DNA of 64,000 nucleotides from Cupriavidus oxalaticus (lineage in GTDB: Bacteria; Pseudomonadota; Gammaproteobacteria; Burkholderiales; Burkholderiaceae), in NCBI RefSeq assembly GCF_004768545.1, contig NZ_CP038635.1:372001-436000 (forward strand), in the 5' to 3' direction. The notes under the pieces are model-generated. The model was given only the letters and a program-made list of their open reading frames with translations. It searched no databases and was not told the origin of the DNA. Below are positions 10,344-19,273 of the stretch, piece after piece. The position numbers and the translations under genes are program-made. Position 1 is the stretch's first letter, and each line of letters starts with the position of its first letter.

Positions 10344-11270
10344 CTACCACGCGCTGTCCGCGCCGCCCGGCCCGCGGGCGCGGTGGCCGGCAAACCGCTC
10401 CAGCATGAAATCCACCAGCGCCCGCACCTTGTCGGGCCGGTGGTTGCGCGCCGGGAATACCAGGTAGATGTCCGCCGGCGCCAGCTGCCACTGCGGCAGC
10501 ACGCGGCGCAGTGCGCCGCTGCGCAGGTGCTCGGCCACGTCCCATTCGGAGCGCACCAGCAGCCCTTGCCCGTCGAGCGCCCACGCCAGCGCCGATTCGC
10601 CGTCGTTGGTGCTCATGGTGCCGCGCACCTTGACCGTCTCCTGCTGCGCGCCGTTGCGCAGGTGCCAGGTGCCGAAGGTCTCGTCGGCCTCGCGGATAAA
10701 GATGCAGTTGTGCCGTGCCAGCTCGCGTGGATTCGCCGGCTCGCCGGCGGCCTGAAGGTAGGACGGCGCCGCGCACAGCAGGCGCCGGTTGTTGGCTAGC
10801 AGCCGCGCGGTGAGCCGCACGTCGGGCAGCTCGCCGAAATGGATCAGCGCGTCCAGGCCCTGCTCCACCAAGTTGAGCGGCCGGTCGCTCAGGTGCAGCT
10901 GGACCTCGATCCTGGGAAACGCGCGCGCGAATGCCGACAGCGCCGGCGCGATATGGCGGCGGCCGAAACCCAGCGTCGCCCCGATCTTCAGCAGGCCGTG
11001 CGGCGTGCTGCTGCTGCCGGCGATGGCGCGCTCCAGCGCCTCCATTTCCGCCAGGATGCGCGCCCCTTCGACCAGGTAGCTTTCGCCCTCCGGCGTCAGG
11101 CCGATGCGCCGCGTGGTCCGGTGCAGCAGCCGCACGCCCAGCCGCGCTTCTAGCGCGGCCAGCCGCTTGCTGACCGCGGGCGGCGTCACGCCCAGTTCCT
11201 GCGCCGCGGCGGCGAGGCTGCCGTGCTTGTTGATGCACTGGAAGAAGGCGAGATCGGAGAAGTTATCCAT
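10344..11270 (-). CDS. LysR-family transcriptional regulator
   Basis: A 308-residue LTTR with an N-terminal winged helix-turn-helix (residues 1-62, GSLAAAAQELGVTPPAVSKRLAALE) and a C-terminal substrate-binding domain of about 220 residues. The sequence LLHRTTRRIGLTPEGESY is typical of the large CrgA/DmlR-like subgroup. It is divergent from the Bug receptor and LeuCD-like genes, with 102 bases between starts, and so probably controls them in response to their substrate or product. Its 3' end converges on kdpE with a 44-base gap. Confidence 0.9.
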   Translation of the reverse strand: MDNFSDLAFFQCINKHGSLAAAAQELGVTPPAVSKRLAALEARLGVRLLHRTTRRIGLTPEGESYLVEGARILAEMEALERAIAGSSSTPHGLLKIGATLGFGRRHIAPALSAFARAFPRIEVQLHLSDRPLNLVEQGLDALIHFGELPDVRLTARLLANNRRLLCAAPSYLQAAGEPANPRELARHNCIFIREADETFGTWHLRNGAQQETVKVRGTMSTNDGESALAWALDGQGLLVRSEWDVAEHLRSGALRRVLPQWQLAPADIYLVFPARNHRPDKVRALVDFMLERFAGHRARGPGGADSAW

Positions 11271-11372
11271 TGCTGAATTGCAGGAACTAAAGAAGTAACG
11301 GAGTCTGAATTATGTTTCTCCGGGGCAATGATACGATCGTTTCCACAACAATTCATCCCACAGGAGACGCCC

Positions 11373-12347
11373 GTGAAACTTGTCCACCTGACCGCCTTGC
11401 TGGCCTGTGCCGCGGTTTTCGCCGCCACCGCCGGCACTGCCGCTGCCCAGTCCTACCCCCAGCGCCCGGTCCGCCTGATCGTGCCGTATGCGCCCGGCGG
11501 CAGCGCCGACATCGCCGCGCGCCTGGTCGCCGATGCCTGGGCCAGGAGCCTCGGCGGCACCATCGTGGTGGAGAACCGTGCCGGCGCCGGCGGCAACATC
11601 GGCGTCGACGCGGTCGCCAAGGCGCCCGCCGATGGCTACACCGTCGGCCTGCAGACGGTGTCGCTGGCCATCAACCCCGGCCTGTTCCCGCGCATGCCGT
11701 ATGACACGCTGAAGGACCTCGCGCCGATCGGCATGGTCGCCAGCTCGCAGCACGTGCTGGTGGTCAACAACAACATCCCGGCCAAGACGCTGCCGGAGCT
11801 GATCGCCGCGGCCAAGGCCCAGCCGGGCAAGCTGACCTACGGCTCGGCCGGCAATGGCAGCACCTTCCATATGTCGGCGGAGCTGTTCAAGTCGGTGGCC
11901 AACGTGTCGATCGTGCACGTGCCGTATCGCGGCGGCGGCCCGGCGCTGGTCGACACCATTGCCGGCCAGGTCGACATGAGCTTTCCGGTGGTGTCCGCAG
12001 CCCAGCAGCATGTGCAGGGCGGCAAGCTCAAGGCGCTGGCCGTGACCGGTTCGAAGCGCTCGGCCCAGCTGCCGAACGTGCCGACCGCGGCGGAGGCCGG
12101 CTTGCCCGGCTACAACTTCGAGACCTGGTTCATGGTGTTCGCGCCCACTGGCACGCCCAAGCCGGTCATCGACAAGCTGAACACCGCGCTGAATGCCGCG
12201 CTCGCGACGCCGGCCACGCGCGACCGGATGCTCAAGGAAGGCTTCGAGCCGACGCCGGGCACGCCCGCGGCCGCCCGGCAGCGGCTTGAGCAAGAAATGC
12301 CCGTGTGGGCCGACCTGATCAAGCAGCGCGGTATCACCGCGGAATGA
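11373..12347 (+). CDS. Bug/TctC-family tricarboxylate substrate-binding receptor
   Basis: Periplasmic solute receptor of the TTT (tripartite tricarboxylate) type, expanded in Burkholderiales. The 324-residue product has a signal peptide of about 26 residues ending TAAA-QS. It carries family motifs YPQRPVRLIVPYAPGG, the VENRAGAGGNIG strand-turn and the PYRGGGPALVDTIAGQVDM region. The GTG at 11373 is chosen because AGGAGA lies 6-11 bases upstream; an ATG at 11328 would bury the signal peptide. No TctA/TctB membrane genes are nearby, so it is an orphan receptor. Its ligand is probably linked to the downstream dehydratase pair. Confidence 0.92.
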   Translation: MKLVHLTALLACAAVFAATAGTAAAQSYPQRPVRLIVPYAPGGSADIAARLVADAWARSLGGTIVVENRAGAGGNIGVDAVAKAPADGYTVGLQTVSLAINPGLFPRMPYDTLKDLAPIGMVASSQHVLVVNNNIPAKTLPELIAAAKAQPGKLTYGSAGNGSTFHMSAELFKSVANVSIVHVPYRGGGPALVDTIAGQVDMSFPVVSAAQQHVQGGKLKALAVTGSKRSAQLPNVPTAAEAGLPGYNFETWFMVFAPTGTPKPVIDKLNTALNAALATPATRDRMLKEGFEPTPGTPAAARQRLEQEMPVWADLIKQRGITAE

Positions 12348-12386
12348 CCGCGGAATGACCGTCAAACCGTTACCAAGGCTTGTGCC

Positions 12387-13805
12387 ATGACACCCCGCAC
12401 CCTGTACCAGAAGCTGGTCGACTCCCATACCGTCGCCAGGATCGACGACGACAACGTGCTGTTGTATTGCGACCTGCACCTGATGAACGAATACACCAGC
12501 CCGCAGGCCTTCGCCGGCCTGCACGAGCAGGGGCGTGGCGTGCTGGTGCCGGGGCAGAACGTGGCGGTGGTCAGCCATATCATCCCCACGCACCCCGGCG
12601 CGATCCGCGTGATCGCCAATCCGGCGTCGGCGCTGCAGGCCACCAACCTGCACGCCAACTGCGAGCGGCACGCGATCCCGCTGTTCGACACCAACGACGC
12701 GCTGCAGGGCATCGAGCACGTGGTGGCGCCCGAGCACGGCATGATCCGCCCGGGCATGGTGGTGATCTGCGGCGACAGCCACACCACCACCTACGGTGCG
12801 CTCGGCGCGCTGGGCTTCGGCATCGGCACGTCCGAGGTCGAGCACGTGCTGGCCACGCAGACGCTGGTCTACCGGATGGCAAAAACCATGCGCATCCGCG
12901 TGGACGGCAAGCTGCCGGTCGGGACCACCGCCAAGGACCTGATCCTGCGCATCATCGGGGCGATCGGCGCACAGGGTGCGCGCGGCTACGTGGTGGAATA
13001 CTGCGGCTCGGCCATCCGCGAGCTGAGCATCGAAGCCCGCTTCACGCTGTGCAACATGACGGTCGAGGCCGCCGCGCGCGGCGCGCTGATCGCGCCGGAC
13101 GAGGCCGCCATCGACTACGTGCTGCGCCGCGCCCCTGACATCGACGGCGCCCGGCGCGAGGCCGCGCTGGAGCACTGGCAGACGCTTCACAGCGATGCCG
13201 GCGCGCGGTTCGACATGGAATACATGTTCGACGCCAGCCAGGTCGAGCCGCACGTGACCTGGGGCACCAGCCCCGACCAGGTGCTGCCGGTGTCGGGCCA
13301 GGTCCCGTTCCCGGAAGACCAGATCGACGAAGCGGAGCAGCGCTCGGTCCAGCGCGCGCTGGCCTATACGCACCTGCAGCCGGGCGCGACGCTGGCTGGC
13401 ACGCCGATCCAGCACGTCTTCATCGGCTCATGCACCAACGGCCGCATCGAAGACCTGCGCGCGGTCGCCAGCGTGGTGCGCGGCAAGACCGTCGCCGCGG
13501 GCGTGCGTGCGATGGTCGTGCCGGGATCGGGCGCGGTGAAGGCACAGGCCGAGCGCGAAGGGCTGGCCGACATCCTCATCGCGGCGGGATTCGAATGGCG
13601 CCAGCCCGGCTGCTCGATGTGCCTGGCCATGAACGACGATGTGCTCGCCGACGGCGTGCGCTGCGCCTCCACCACCAACCGCAATTTCGAAGGCCGGCAG
13701 GGGCGGGGTGCCATCACCCACCTGATGAGCCCGGTAATGGCGGCCGCGGCCGCCATTACCGGCGCGATCACCGACATCCGCAAGCTGGAGCTGTCCCATG
13801 CCTGA
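12387..13805 (+). CDS. LeuC-like aconitase-superfamily hydro-lyase, large subunit
   Basis: Iron-sulfur hydro-lyase subunit resembling 3-isopropylmalate dehydratase LeuC (472 residues, the usual length). Cluster ligands are present: C349 in IGSCTNGRI, and C409 and C412 in PGCSMC. Other family segments include HIIPTHPG, CGDSHTTTYGALGALGFGIGTSEVEHVLATQT and the STTNRNFEGRQG loop. It overlaps the LeuD-like gene by 8 bases, indicating one heterodimeric enzyme. No leuB or leuA lies nearby, and a Bug receptor and LysR regulator precede it. This suggests a paralogue acting on an imported substituted malate (citramalate or dimethylmalate class) rather than leucine synthesis. That role is inferred from context only. 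Confidence 0.88.
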   Translation: MTPRTLYQKLVDSHTVARIDDDNVLLYCDLHLMNEYTSPQAFAGLHEQGRGVLVPGQNVAVVSHIIPTHPGAIRVIANPASALQATNLHANCERHAIPLFDTNDALQGIEHVVAPEHGMIRPGMVVICGDSHTTTYGALGALGFGIGTSEVEHVLATQTLVYRMAKTMRIRVDGKLPVGTTAKDLILRIIGAIGAQGARGYVVEYCGSAIRELSIEARFTLCNMTVEAAARGALIAPDEAAIDYVLRRAPDIDGARREAALEHWQTLHSDAGARFDMEYMFDASQVEPHVTWGTSPDQVLPVSGQVPFPEDQIDEAEQRSVQRALAYTHLQPGATLAGTPIQHVFIGSCTNGRIEDLRAVASVVRGKTVAAGVRAMVVPGSGAVKAQAEREGLADILIAAGFEWRQPGCSMCLAMNDDVLADGVRCASTTNRNFEGRQGRGAITHLMSPVMAAAAAITGAITDIRKLELSHA

Positions 13806-14442
13806 ACTTTCCTGCCTCGCCGGCAAAGCCGCCGCGATCCGTTTCGAGAACCTCGACACCGACCAGATCATTCCCAAGCAGTTCCTGCGCGGCATCGACA
13901 AGTCGGGCCTGGCCGATGGCATTCTCTATGACCACCGGTTCGACGCCACCGGCGCGCGGCGCCCGGAATTCGTGCTGAACCGGCCCGAGTACGCCGGCAC
14001 CAGCATCCTGGCCGGCGGCGCCAACTTCGGCTGCGGCTCCAGCCGCGAGCATGCCGTATGGGGCCTGCAGCAGTTCGGCATCCGCGCGGTGATCGCACCC
14101 AGCTTCGGCGAGATCTTCTACTCGAACGCGATGAACAACCGGCTGCTGCTGGTGATGCTGCCGCGCGAGGTGATCGAGCGGCTGATGGACGCGGTCGATG
14201 CCGACAGCGCCAATGAGATCCGCATCGACGTCGAAGCGATGCAGGTGCGCACGCCGGTCGGCGACTTCCCGTTCGAGCTGTCGGCGCGGCATCGCCGCAT
14301 GTTCCTGGAGGGGCTCGACATGATCGGCCTGTCGCTGAAGCAGCGCGACGAGATCGAACAGTTTGCGCGCCGCTACTGGGATGCGTTCCCGTGGATGAAG
14401 GATGTGGCCCGGCGCACCCGCGACCGGCTGGGCACGACCTGA
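13798..14442 (+). CDS. LeuD-like aconitase-superfamily hydro-lyase, small subunit
   Basis: Swivel-domain partner of the preceding large subunit. The 214-residue product carries FENLDTDQIIPKQFLRG near the N-terminus, the substrate-loop motif NFGCGSSREHAVWGLQ around residues 77-92, and FGEIFYSNAMNNRLL. These are all typical of LeuD. It starts inside the last codons of the LeuC-like gene, so the two are translationally coupled. Being a paralogue of leuD, it need not act in leucine synthesis. The open frame of the next gene (a histidine kinase) begins after a gap of about 200 bases. Confidence 0.88.
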   Translation: MPELSCLAGKAAAIRFENLDTDQIIPKQFLRGIDKSGLADGILYDHRFDATGARRPEFVLNRPEYAGTSILAGGANFGCGSSREHAVWGLQQFGIRAVIAPSFGEIFYSNAMNNRLLLVMLPREVIERLMDAVDADSANEIRIDVEAMQVRTPVGDFPFELSARHRRMFLEGLDMIGLSLKQRDEIEQFARRYWDAFPWMKDVARRTRDRLGTT

Positions 14443-14641
14443 GCCTTCCGCTGCCGCGCCGCCTTGCTGGCGCGCAGTTGCATTTAGCCGTCGATGCCCA
14501 GCCGCAAAGGCTGGAGGAGTTCGACATCGACATCGACATCGACAGCGCTCGATGCGAATTCCATGCATCCGCGGCCGCGCGTGGCTATGCTTGGCATATC
14601 TCCGCCACCTTCGGGCAGGCATGCAGCCCCGGACAAATGCC

Positions 14642-16114
14642 ATGACGACGAACGACGACAGCGCTGGCCCGGCGCCGGCCGAGGCGGCCCGGACCGCCGG
14701 CGCGCGCCTGCTGGCCGCGATGAGCCACGAGATCCGCACGCCGCTGTACGGCATGCTCGGCACGCTGGAACTGCTGTCGATGAGCGAGCTGGACGCAGGG
14801 CAGCGCCAGCAGGTGGCGACCATTACCGAGTCGTCGCGGGTGTTGCTGCAGATGCTCGACGACCTGCTCGACTTCTCGCGCATCGAAGCCGGCCAGATCA
14901 GGCTGGACGCGGTGCCGTTCGATCCGGTGGCGCTGGCCGAAACCGTGGCGCGCGCGCAGGAGCCGTTGGCCATGCACAAGGGCGTGGCCCTGGACTGCGA
15001 CCTGCAGCCGGGCCTGCCGTGGCTGCTGGGCGATCCGCTGCGCGTGCGGCAGGTACTGGCCAACCTGTTGCGCAATGCAATCAAGTTCACCGCGCAAGGG
15101 CGCGTCACGCTGCGCATGTGGCAGGAACCGCAGCCCTCCGCGGACCAGGTCACGCTGATGCTGGAAGTGGCCGACACCGGCCCCGGCATCGATGGCGCGC
15201 TGCTGCCGCACCTGTTCGAGCCCTTCACGCAGGGCGATGCCACGCGCGCGGCCGAACCCGGCGGCGCCGGGCTCGGGCTGACCGTCTGCAGGAAACTGGC
15301 CCGGCTGATGGGCGGCGACATCACCGCCGGCAGCTCGCCGGGCCAGGGCAGCCGCTTTACCGTTGCGCTGCAGCTGCCCGTCACCGCCTCACGGCCGGCG
15401 CCCGCCGCCGCCGGTGCCGATGCGGCGCCAGCGCTGCCGCAGCTCGGGCTGCGCGTGCTGGTCGTGGAGGATCATCCGCACAACCGGCTACTGCTGCGTG
15501 GCCAGCTGGAGCGGCTCGGCTGCGCGGTGCAACTGGCGAGCGACGGCGCGCAGGGGCTGGCGGCGTGCACGGCAGGCGCCTTCGACGTCGTGCTGACCGA
15601 TGTGCAGATGCCGGTCATGGATGGCTACGCGCTCAGCCGCCGGCTGCGCGCGGCGGGCAACCCGGTGCGCATCGTCGCGCTGACCGCCAACGCCGGCGCT
15701 GGCGAAGCCGGTCGCTGCCACGACGCCGGCATGGACCGCTGCCTCGTCAAGCCGGTGTTGCTGCAGGAGCTGGCGGCGTGCCTGCAAGCGCTGATGCCGG
15801 GGCGCGCTCAGGCGTCGCCGCGCATTAGCGGCGATGCCGATGCCGCGCTGCTGGCGCGGAGCGTGCAGGCCGATTTCGATGCCTTGCTTGCCGCTGCCGC
15901 CAGCGGCGACCTGGGCGCGGTACAGGCGCACGCGCATCGCATGCGCGGTGCGCTCGCGCAGATCGATGCCGCGCGCGACGCGGCGGAGCTGTGCCGCGAA
16001 CTGGAGGCCGGCGCCGCGTGGGCAGTGCAGGCGACGCAGGACCGCATCGGCGAACTCGGCCTGATCCTGGATGCCTGCGTGCCCGGCTACCGCCATTCAC
16101 GCTTGTCGTCATGA
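14642..16114 (+). CDS. Hybrid histidine kinase without a sensor domain (HisKA-HATPase-REC-Hpt)
   Basis: The 490 residues comprise only the signalling half of a BvgS/EvgS-like phosphorelay kinase. The phospho-acceptor His29 (MSHEIRTPLYGMLGTLELL) is followed by HATPase motifs (NLLRNAIKF, DTGPGID, GAGLGLTVCRKL). A receiver domain (RVLVVEDHPHNRLLLR; phospho-Asp in VVLTDVQMPVMDGY) and a C-terminal Hpt domain (AHAHRMRGAL) complete it. No membrane helix or PAS domain precedes the H-box; only about 20 Ala-rich residues do. The start is uncertain: ATG 14642 is used, and ATG 14621 is in frame with a slightly better upstream sequence. No response-regulator gene is adjacent. Input might come from a partner protein, or a sensor domain was lost. 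Confidence 0.88.
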   Translation: MTTNDDSAGPAPAEAARTAGARLLAAMSHEIRTPLYGMLGTLELLSMSELDAGQRQQVATITESSRVLLQMLDDLLDFSRIEAGQIRLDAVPFDPVALAETVARAQEPLAMHKGVALDCDLQPGLPWLLGDPLRVRQVLANLLRNAIKFTAQGRVTLRMWQEPQPSADQVTLMLEVADTGPGIDGALLPHLFEPFTQGDATRAAEPGGAGLGLTVCRKLARLMGGDITAGSSPGQGSRFTVALQLPVTASRPAPAAAGADAAPALPQLGLRVLVVEDHPHNRLLLRGQLERLGCAVQLASDGAQGLAACTAGAFDVVLTDVQMPVMDGYALSRRLRAAGNPVRIVALTANAGAGEAGRCHDAGMDRCLVKPVLLQELAACLQALMPGRAQASPRISGDADAALLARSVQADFDALLAAAASGDLGAVQAHAHRMRGALAQIDAARDAAELCRELEAGAAWAVQATQDRIGELGLILDACVPGYRHSRLSS

Positions 16115-16209
16115 TCCGGACCGGATCGCGGACGACCGCCCGGTCATCGTCATCGGGATCCTGCGCGGGATCCTGCGTGCGCTCGCGGTGATCTACCTGT
16201 AGCCCCGCC

Positions 16210-17391
16210 TCACGCAAGGGCGCCGGGCGCCTGCAAGGCTTCGTCCCGCTCCCACGCGACGCAGTTGCGGCCGCGGTTCTTGGCCGCGTAGAGCACGTGG
16301 TCGGCGCGCATCAGCAGCGTATCCAGGTCTTCGCCGGGCCGCAGCGTCGCCACGCCGAAGCTGGCGGTCACGCGGTGCACGCCGGGCAGCACTGTCATCG
16401 GCGTGTGTTCGAGCGTATGGCGCAGGCGCTCGGCCAGTTGCAGCGCGGCGTCGGGCGCGGTATCGGGCAGCAGCACGACGAACTCTTCGCCGCCCAGCCG
16501 CGCCGCGATATCGCGCCGGCGGATGCCGCCGGCAATGATCTGGCCGAACTGCGCCAGCACCGCGTCGCCGGCGCTGTGGCCGTAGTTGTCGTTGATGAAC
16601 TTGAAGAAGTCGAGGTCGCACACCAGCAGGCTGAGCGGCTGCCCCGGCGGCGGCGGGATCTGCTGCATGGCGAGCGCAGCCAGGCCGCGGCGGGTATGCA
16701 GCAGCGTCAGCGGGTCGGTGTCGCGCTCGTGCCGCAGGCCGACGATGATGTCCTGCACCGCCGCGGCCAGCAACGCCAGGGCCAGTGCCATCAGCAGCAG
16801 CGCCAGCGTGGCCTGCAGCCACAGCCAGTAGGCAGATTGGATAAAGGCCACCGGATCGTGCGATGCGGCCGGCACCACGGTCAGCACGGTGCGCGGCAGG
16901 AAGTGCAGCGCGAACAGCAGGTAGAACCAGAACAGCACGCGGTCCGCCAGCCGCCCGCTGCGCAGCCGCGCCAGTGCCGGCATGCCCAGCAGCAGGATCA
17001 TGGCGATGCCGACGTTCAGGATGTAGATGCGCGCCACCAGCCGCGGCTGCACCAGGTCGAACCACGCGATCGCGCCGAGCAGCGCGAGCGGCAATGCCAC
17101 CTGCGCGCAGGTATCGAGCCGCGCACCGACGCGCGCCAGCATGCCGCGCAGCAGCAGCACGCCGCTGCCCAGGTACAGCAGGCCGGTCACCGTGGCCTGC
17201 CCGCCGCCGGGGTGCGGCGGCCAGACGATCTGCAGGGTGATGGCGATCGCGTACATGCAATACGCGGCAGCCGGCAGCAGCAGGTAGTGCCGGCTGCGCT
17301 CATAGCGCCAGGCCAGCACGAGGCACAGCGAGAATGCGATGGCGATGGCGGGATTGACCAGTGCCAGGAATCGACCAGCGTCTTGCAACAC
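16210..17391 (-). CDS. Membrane diguanylate cyclase (GGDEF)
   Basis: Predicted to make cyclic-di-GMP. The 393-residue product has about six or seven hydrophobic helices in the first 215 residues and a C-terminal GGDEF domain. The active-site loop reads GGEEF (RLGGEEFVVLL). The product-inhibition I-site RxxD lies five residues before it (RRRDIAARLGGEEF), so feedback inhibition is likely. DPLTLLHTRRGL and CDLDFFKFINDNYGHSAGD are classic GGDEF sub-motifs. The gene is convergent with the hybrid kinase. The sensory signal of the membrane part is unknown. Confidence 0.92.
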   Translation of the reverse strand: MLQDAGRFLALVNPAIAIAFSLCLVLAWRYERSRHYLLLPAAAYCMYAIAITLQIVWPPHPGGGQATVTGLLYLGSGVLLLRGMLARVGARLDTCAQVALPLALLGAIAWFDLVQPRLVARIYILNVGIAMILLLGMPALARLRSGRLADRVLFWFYLLFALHFLPRTVLTVVPAASHDPVAFIQSAYWLWLQATLALLLMALALALLAAAVQDIIVGLRHERDTDPLTLLHTRRGLAALAMQQIPPPPGQPLSLLVCDLDFFKFINDNYGHSAGDAVLAQFGQIIAGGIRRRDIAARLGGEEFVVLLPDTAPDAALQLAERLRHTLEHTPMTVLPGVHRVTASFGVATLRPGEDLDTLLMRADHVLYAAKNRGRNCVAWERDEALQAPGALA

Positions 17392-17749
17392 GAGAGTCCC
17401 CCGTTCTTGTCGTTCTCTGGCAGGGGTGGTTGCAAGCTCCGGCGAGGGTGCGCATGCGTCGCGGCATCGCGCGGCCGAAGGGCATGGCCAGGGAACATTA
17501 TGGAGGGCATGGGCGCCCGGGCAGGCGCGGCGCTTGCCGCGGCCTGCTGAGTGTTTCCGTCAGGCCTCATTCTAGCCACCACCATGGCCCGCGGCGCATG
17601 GCGCCCGCCGCGGCCGGGCAAACAATTGTGAACACCGCGGACGTGGCTGCCGGGCCACGGTTGCCACGGTTTCCCGCTTTTGTGACTAATCTGGTAGAAG
17701 CTGTCCGGATCCTCCGGCAGTTCGGTTTTCCGTACGCAAGGAGATCACG
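17392..17749. other. Intergenic region between diguanylate cyclase and RcnB-like gene
   Basis: This 358-base divergent spacer must hold the promoters of both flanking genes. Near its right end is an AT-richer stretch (17675-17700, TTTTGTGACTAATCTGGTAG), and an ideal AAGGAG ribosome-binding site lies at 17738-17743. I see no convincing -35/-10 pair, RNA gene or hairpin. Long GC-rich frames crossing it resemble no protein. Confidence 0.4.
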
Positions 17750-18097
17750 ATGAATACCAAGAAAGCGATGCCGGCCCTGTTGCTGGCGGCAAGCGTGCTG
17801 GCGGCGCCGTTTGCCATGGCGCAGGGTGGTGGCAAGACTTCTACCCGGCCGATGACGGAACCCGCGGCGTCTGCGCCGCCGCCAGCTCCGCAAAGCTCGC
17901 CGTATGTGCAGGTGCAGCAATGGAAGAAGGGCGACCGCCTGCCGACCGAGTTCAGGGACCGCCAATATGTGATCGACGACTACAAGCAATACAACCTGCC
18001 GGCGCCGCGCAAGGGCACGCGCTGGGTGGGGGTTGGCGCCGAGTATTACCTGGTGGCGCCCAATGGCGTGATCCAGCAGGTCGGGTCGGGCTCCTGA
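17750..18097 (+). CDS. RcnB-like small periplasmic protein
   Basis: A 115-residue exported protein: signal peptide MNTKKAMPALLLAASVLAAPFAMA-QG, a Pro/Ala linker, then an RcnB-type fold. Diagnostic segments are KKGDRLPTEFRDRQYVIDDY, YNLPAPRKGTRWVGVGAEYYLVA and the closing NGVIQQV. E. coli RcnB influences nickel/cobalt homeostasis in the periplasm, but most family members are uncharacterised, so a metal role here is only suggested. The start is fixed by AAGGAG seven bases upstream. It is monocistronic, ending at a strong terminator. Confidence 0.82.
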   Translation: MNTKKAMPALLLAASVLAAPFAMAQGGGKTSTRPMTEPAASAPPPAPQSSPYVQVQQWKKGDRLPTEFRDRQYVIDDYKQYNLPAPRKGTRWVGVGAEYYLVAPNGVIQQVGSGS

Positions 18098-18143
18098 CCG
18101 GACTGGGCCAGGGCCCTCGCCCTGGGCCATGCAGCAATGAGAA

Positions 18144-18180
18144 AGCCGCCGCGCGGGATTGCCCGGCGGCTCTTTTTTTT
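18144..18180 (+). terminator. Rho-independent terminator of the RcnB-like gene
   Basis: AGCCGCCG (18144-18151) pairs with CGGCGGCT (18164-18171), with a 12-base loop and an eight-T tract (18173-18180). It lies 47 bases after the stop codon and just before the convergent gene's end at 18199. Confidence 0.92.
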
Positions 18181-18198
18181 CTAGTGCGGCGCCCCGCT

Positions 18199-18447
18199 TC
18201 AGATGCCAAGTATCTTCTTGGCCTCGAGCAGCGACTTCATCGCTTCGTCATGCTTGCCGGCCTTGTGATAGGCCGCGCCGTCGGCACGCAGCTTGGCCAC
18301 CTTGGCGGTATCTTCCGGCGACAGCGCCGGCTTGGTCGAGAGCTTGGCGTCGATCGCCTTCATCTCGTTGGGGCAGTTGTGGGCGAGTGCCAGGCCGCTG
18401 GCGCCGCACAGCACCAGCGCCGCCAGGATCGGGATGGATTTACGCAT
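18199..18447 (-). CDS. Small exported protein, family not recognised
   Basis: An 82-residue protein with a clear signal peptide (MRKSIPILAALVLCGASGLALA-H). The mature part of about 60 residues is mostly helical and charged and has one cysteine (NCPNEMKAIDAKL). The C-terminal half (LRADGAAYHKAGKHDEAMKSLLEAKKIL) resembles a single TPR-like helix pair. The ATG at 18447 is preceded by GGAGG at good spacing, whereas the longer frame up to 18543 has none. It is convergent with the RcnB-like gene. Function unknown. Confidence 0.78.
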   Translation of the reverse strand: MRKSIPILAALVLCGASGLALAHNCPNEMKAIDAKLSTKPALSPEDTAKVAKLRADGAAYHKAGKHDEAMKSLLEAKKILGI

Positions 18448-18651
18448 GTCGGCCTCCGCTTGCATTGGGATTGTGGGATTTCCAGCATAGTGCATGGCCC
18501 GCATGGCCACGAATCCTGTGGCTTGCCGGGTTCTGCATGACATCTTGCGGCGTTCCGCGGCTGTTTTCCCGCGAGCCTTCCGATGTTATGTTGGAGGGCG
18601 TCTTTTTTGCCCGCCATAAGCCGGACGCCCCAGCCACTCGACCGGTTGCGC

Positions 18652-19146
18652 ATGGAAAACTCTGCCGAGAATTTTTTGCTGGCCCTGCTGTGCGCCGCGG
18701 TGCTGACCGTGGCCGTGGTGGGGATCCACTACGAGGCGCTGCGCGTGCTGTCGTCGCTGCATCCGCGGCGCTGGAGCGGGCGCGTCAACATTGGCGTGCT
18801 GATCGTCTGCATCATCCTCGTCCACTGCCTGGAGGCGATGGTGTTCGCGTTCGGCTTCTGGTTTGCCGACAATGTGCTCGGCCTCGGCTGGCTGGCCGGA
18901 TCGACCGCGCCCGGCATGCCCACCCGCCACGGCGAGCCCTCACTGCTGGTCTATGCCTACTTTGCGCTGGAGACCTTCACCACGCAGAGCCTGGGCGACC
19001 TCTACCCGGTCGGCGCGACCCGGCTGATCGCGACCATCGAGCCGCTGGTGGGCCTGATCCTGATCGGCTGGTCCGCGTCTTTCACCTACGTGGTGATGCG
19101 GCGCGACTGGCAACTCGACGACGAGGGCGGGCACCGCGGGCGCTAG
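18652..19146 (+). CDS. Two-helix ion-channel-like membrane protein with atypical filter
   Basis: A 164-residue protein with three hydrophobic helices (about residues 10-30, 42-67 and 120-145) and a pore-loop-like segment ETFTTQSLGDLYPVG before the last helix. Its placement and the T-x-x-x-GD pattern match the P-loop of the two-helix K+ channel family. However, the selectivity filter reads TQSLGD instead of TVGYGD, so potassium selectivity is doubtful. The ATG at 18652 opens the natural hydrophobic N-terminus. It stands alone between two small exported-protein genes. Ion-channel family membership is likely and ion specificity is unknown. Confidence 0.72.
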   Translation: MENSAENFLLALLCAAVLTVAVVGIHYEALRVLSSLHPRRWSGRVNIGVLIVCIILVHCLEAMVFAFGFWFADNVLGLGWLAGSTAPGMPTRHGEPSLLVYAYFALETFTTQSLGDLYPVGATRLIATIEPLVGLILIGWSASFTYVVMRRDWQLDDEGGHRGR

Positions 19147-19273
19147 CGCAACGGCTGCCGCGGCCGGCAACAAATGCCGGAAGTGCCGCAGATGCCGCTA
19201 GTGCCAGACAGGGCGCGAACGTTTAAGCTGGCGGCTTCTGCCAATCAACGAGCCATACATCCGAGGAGCCACC

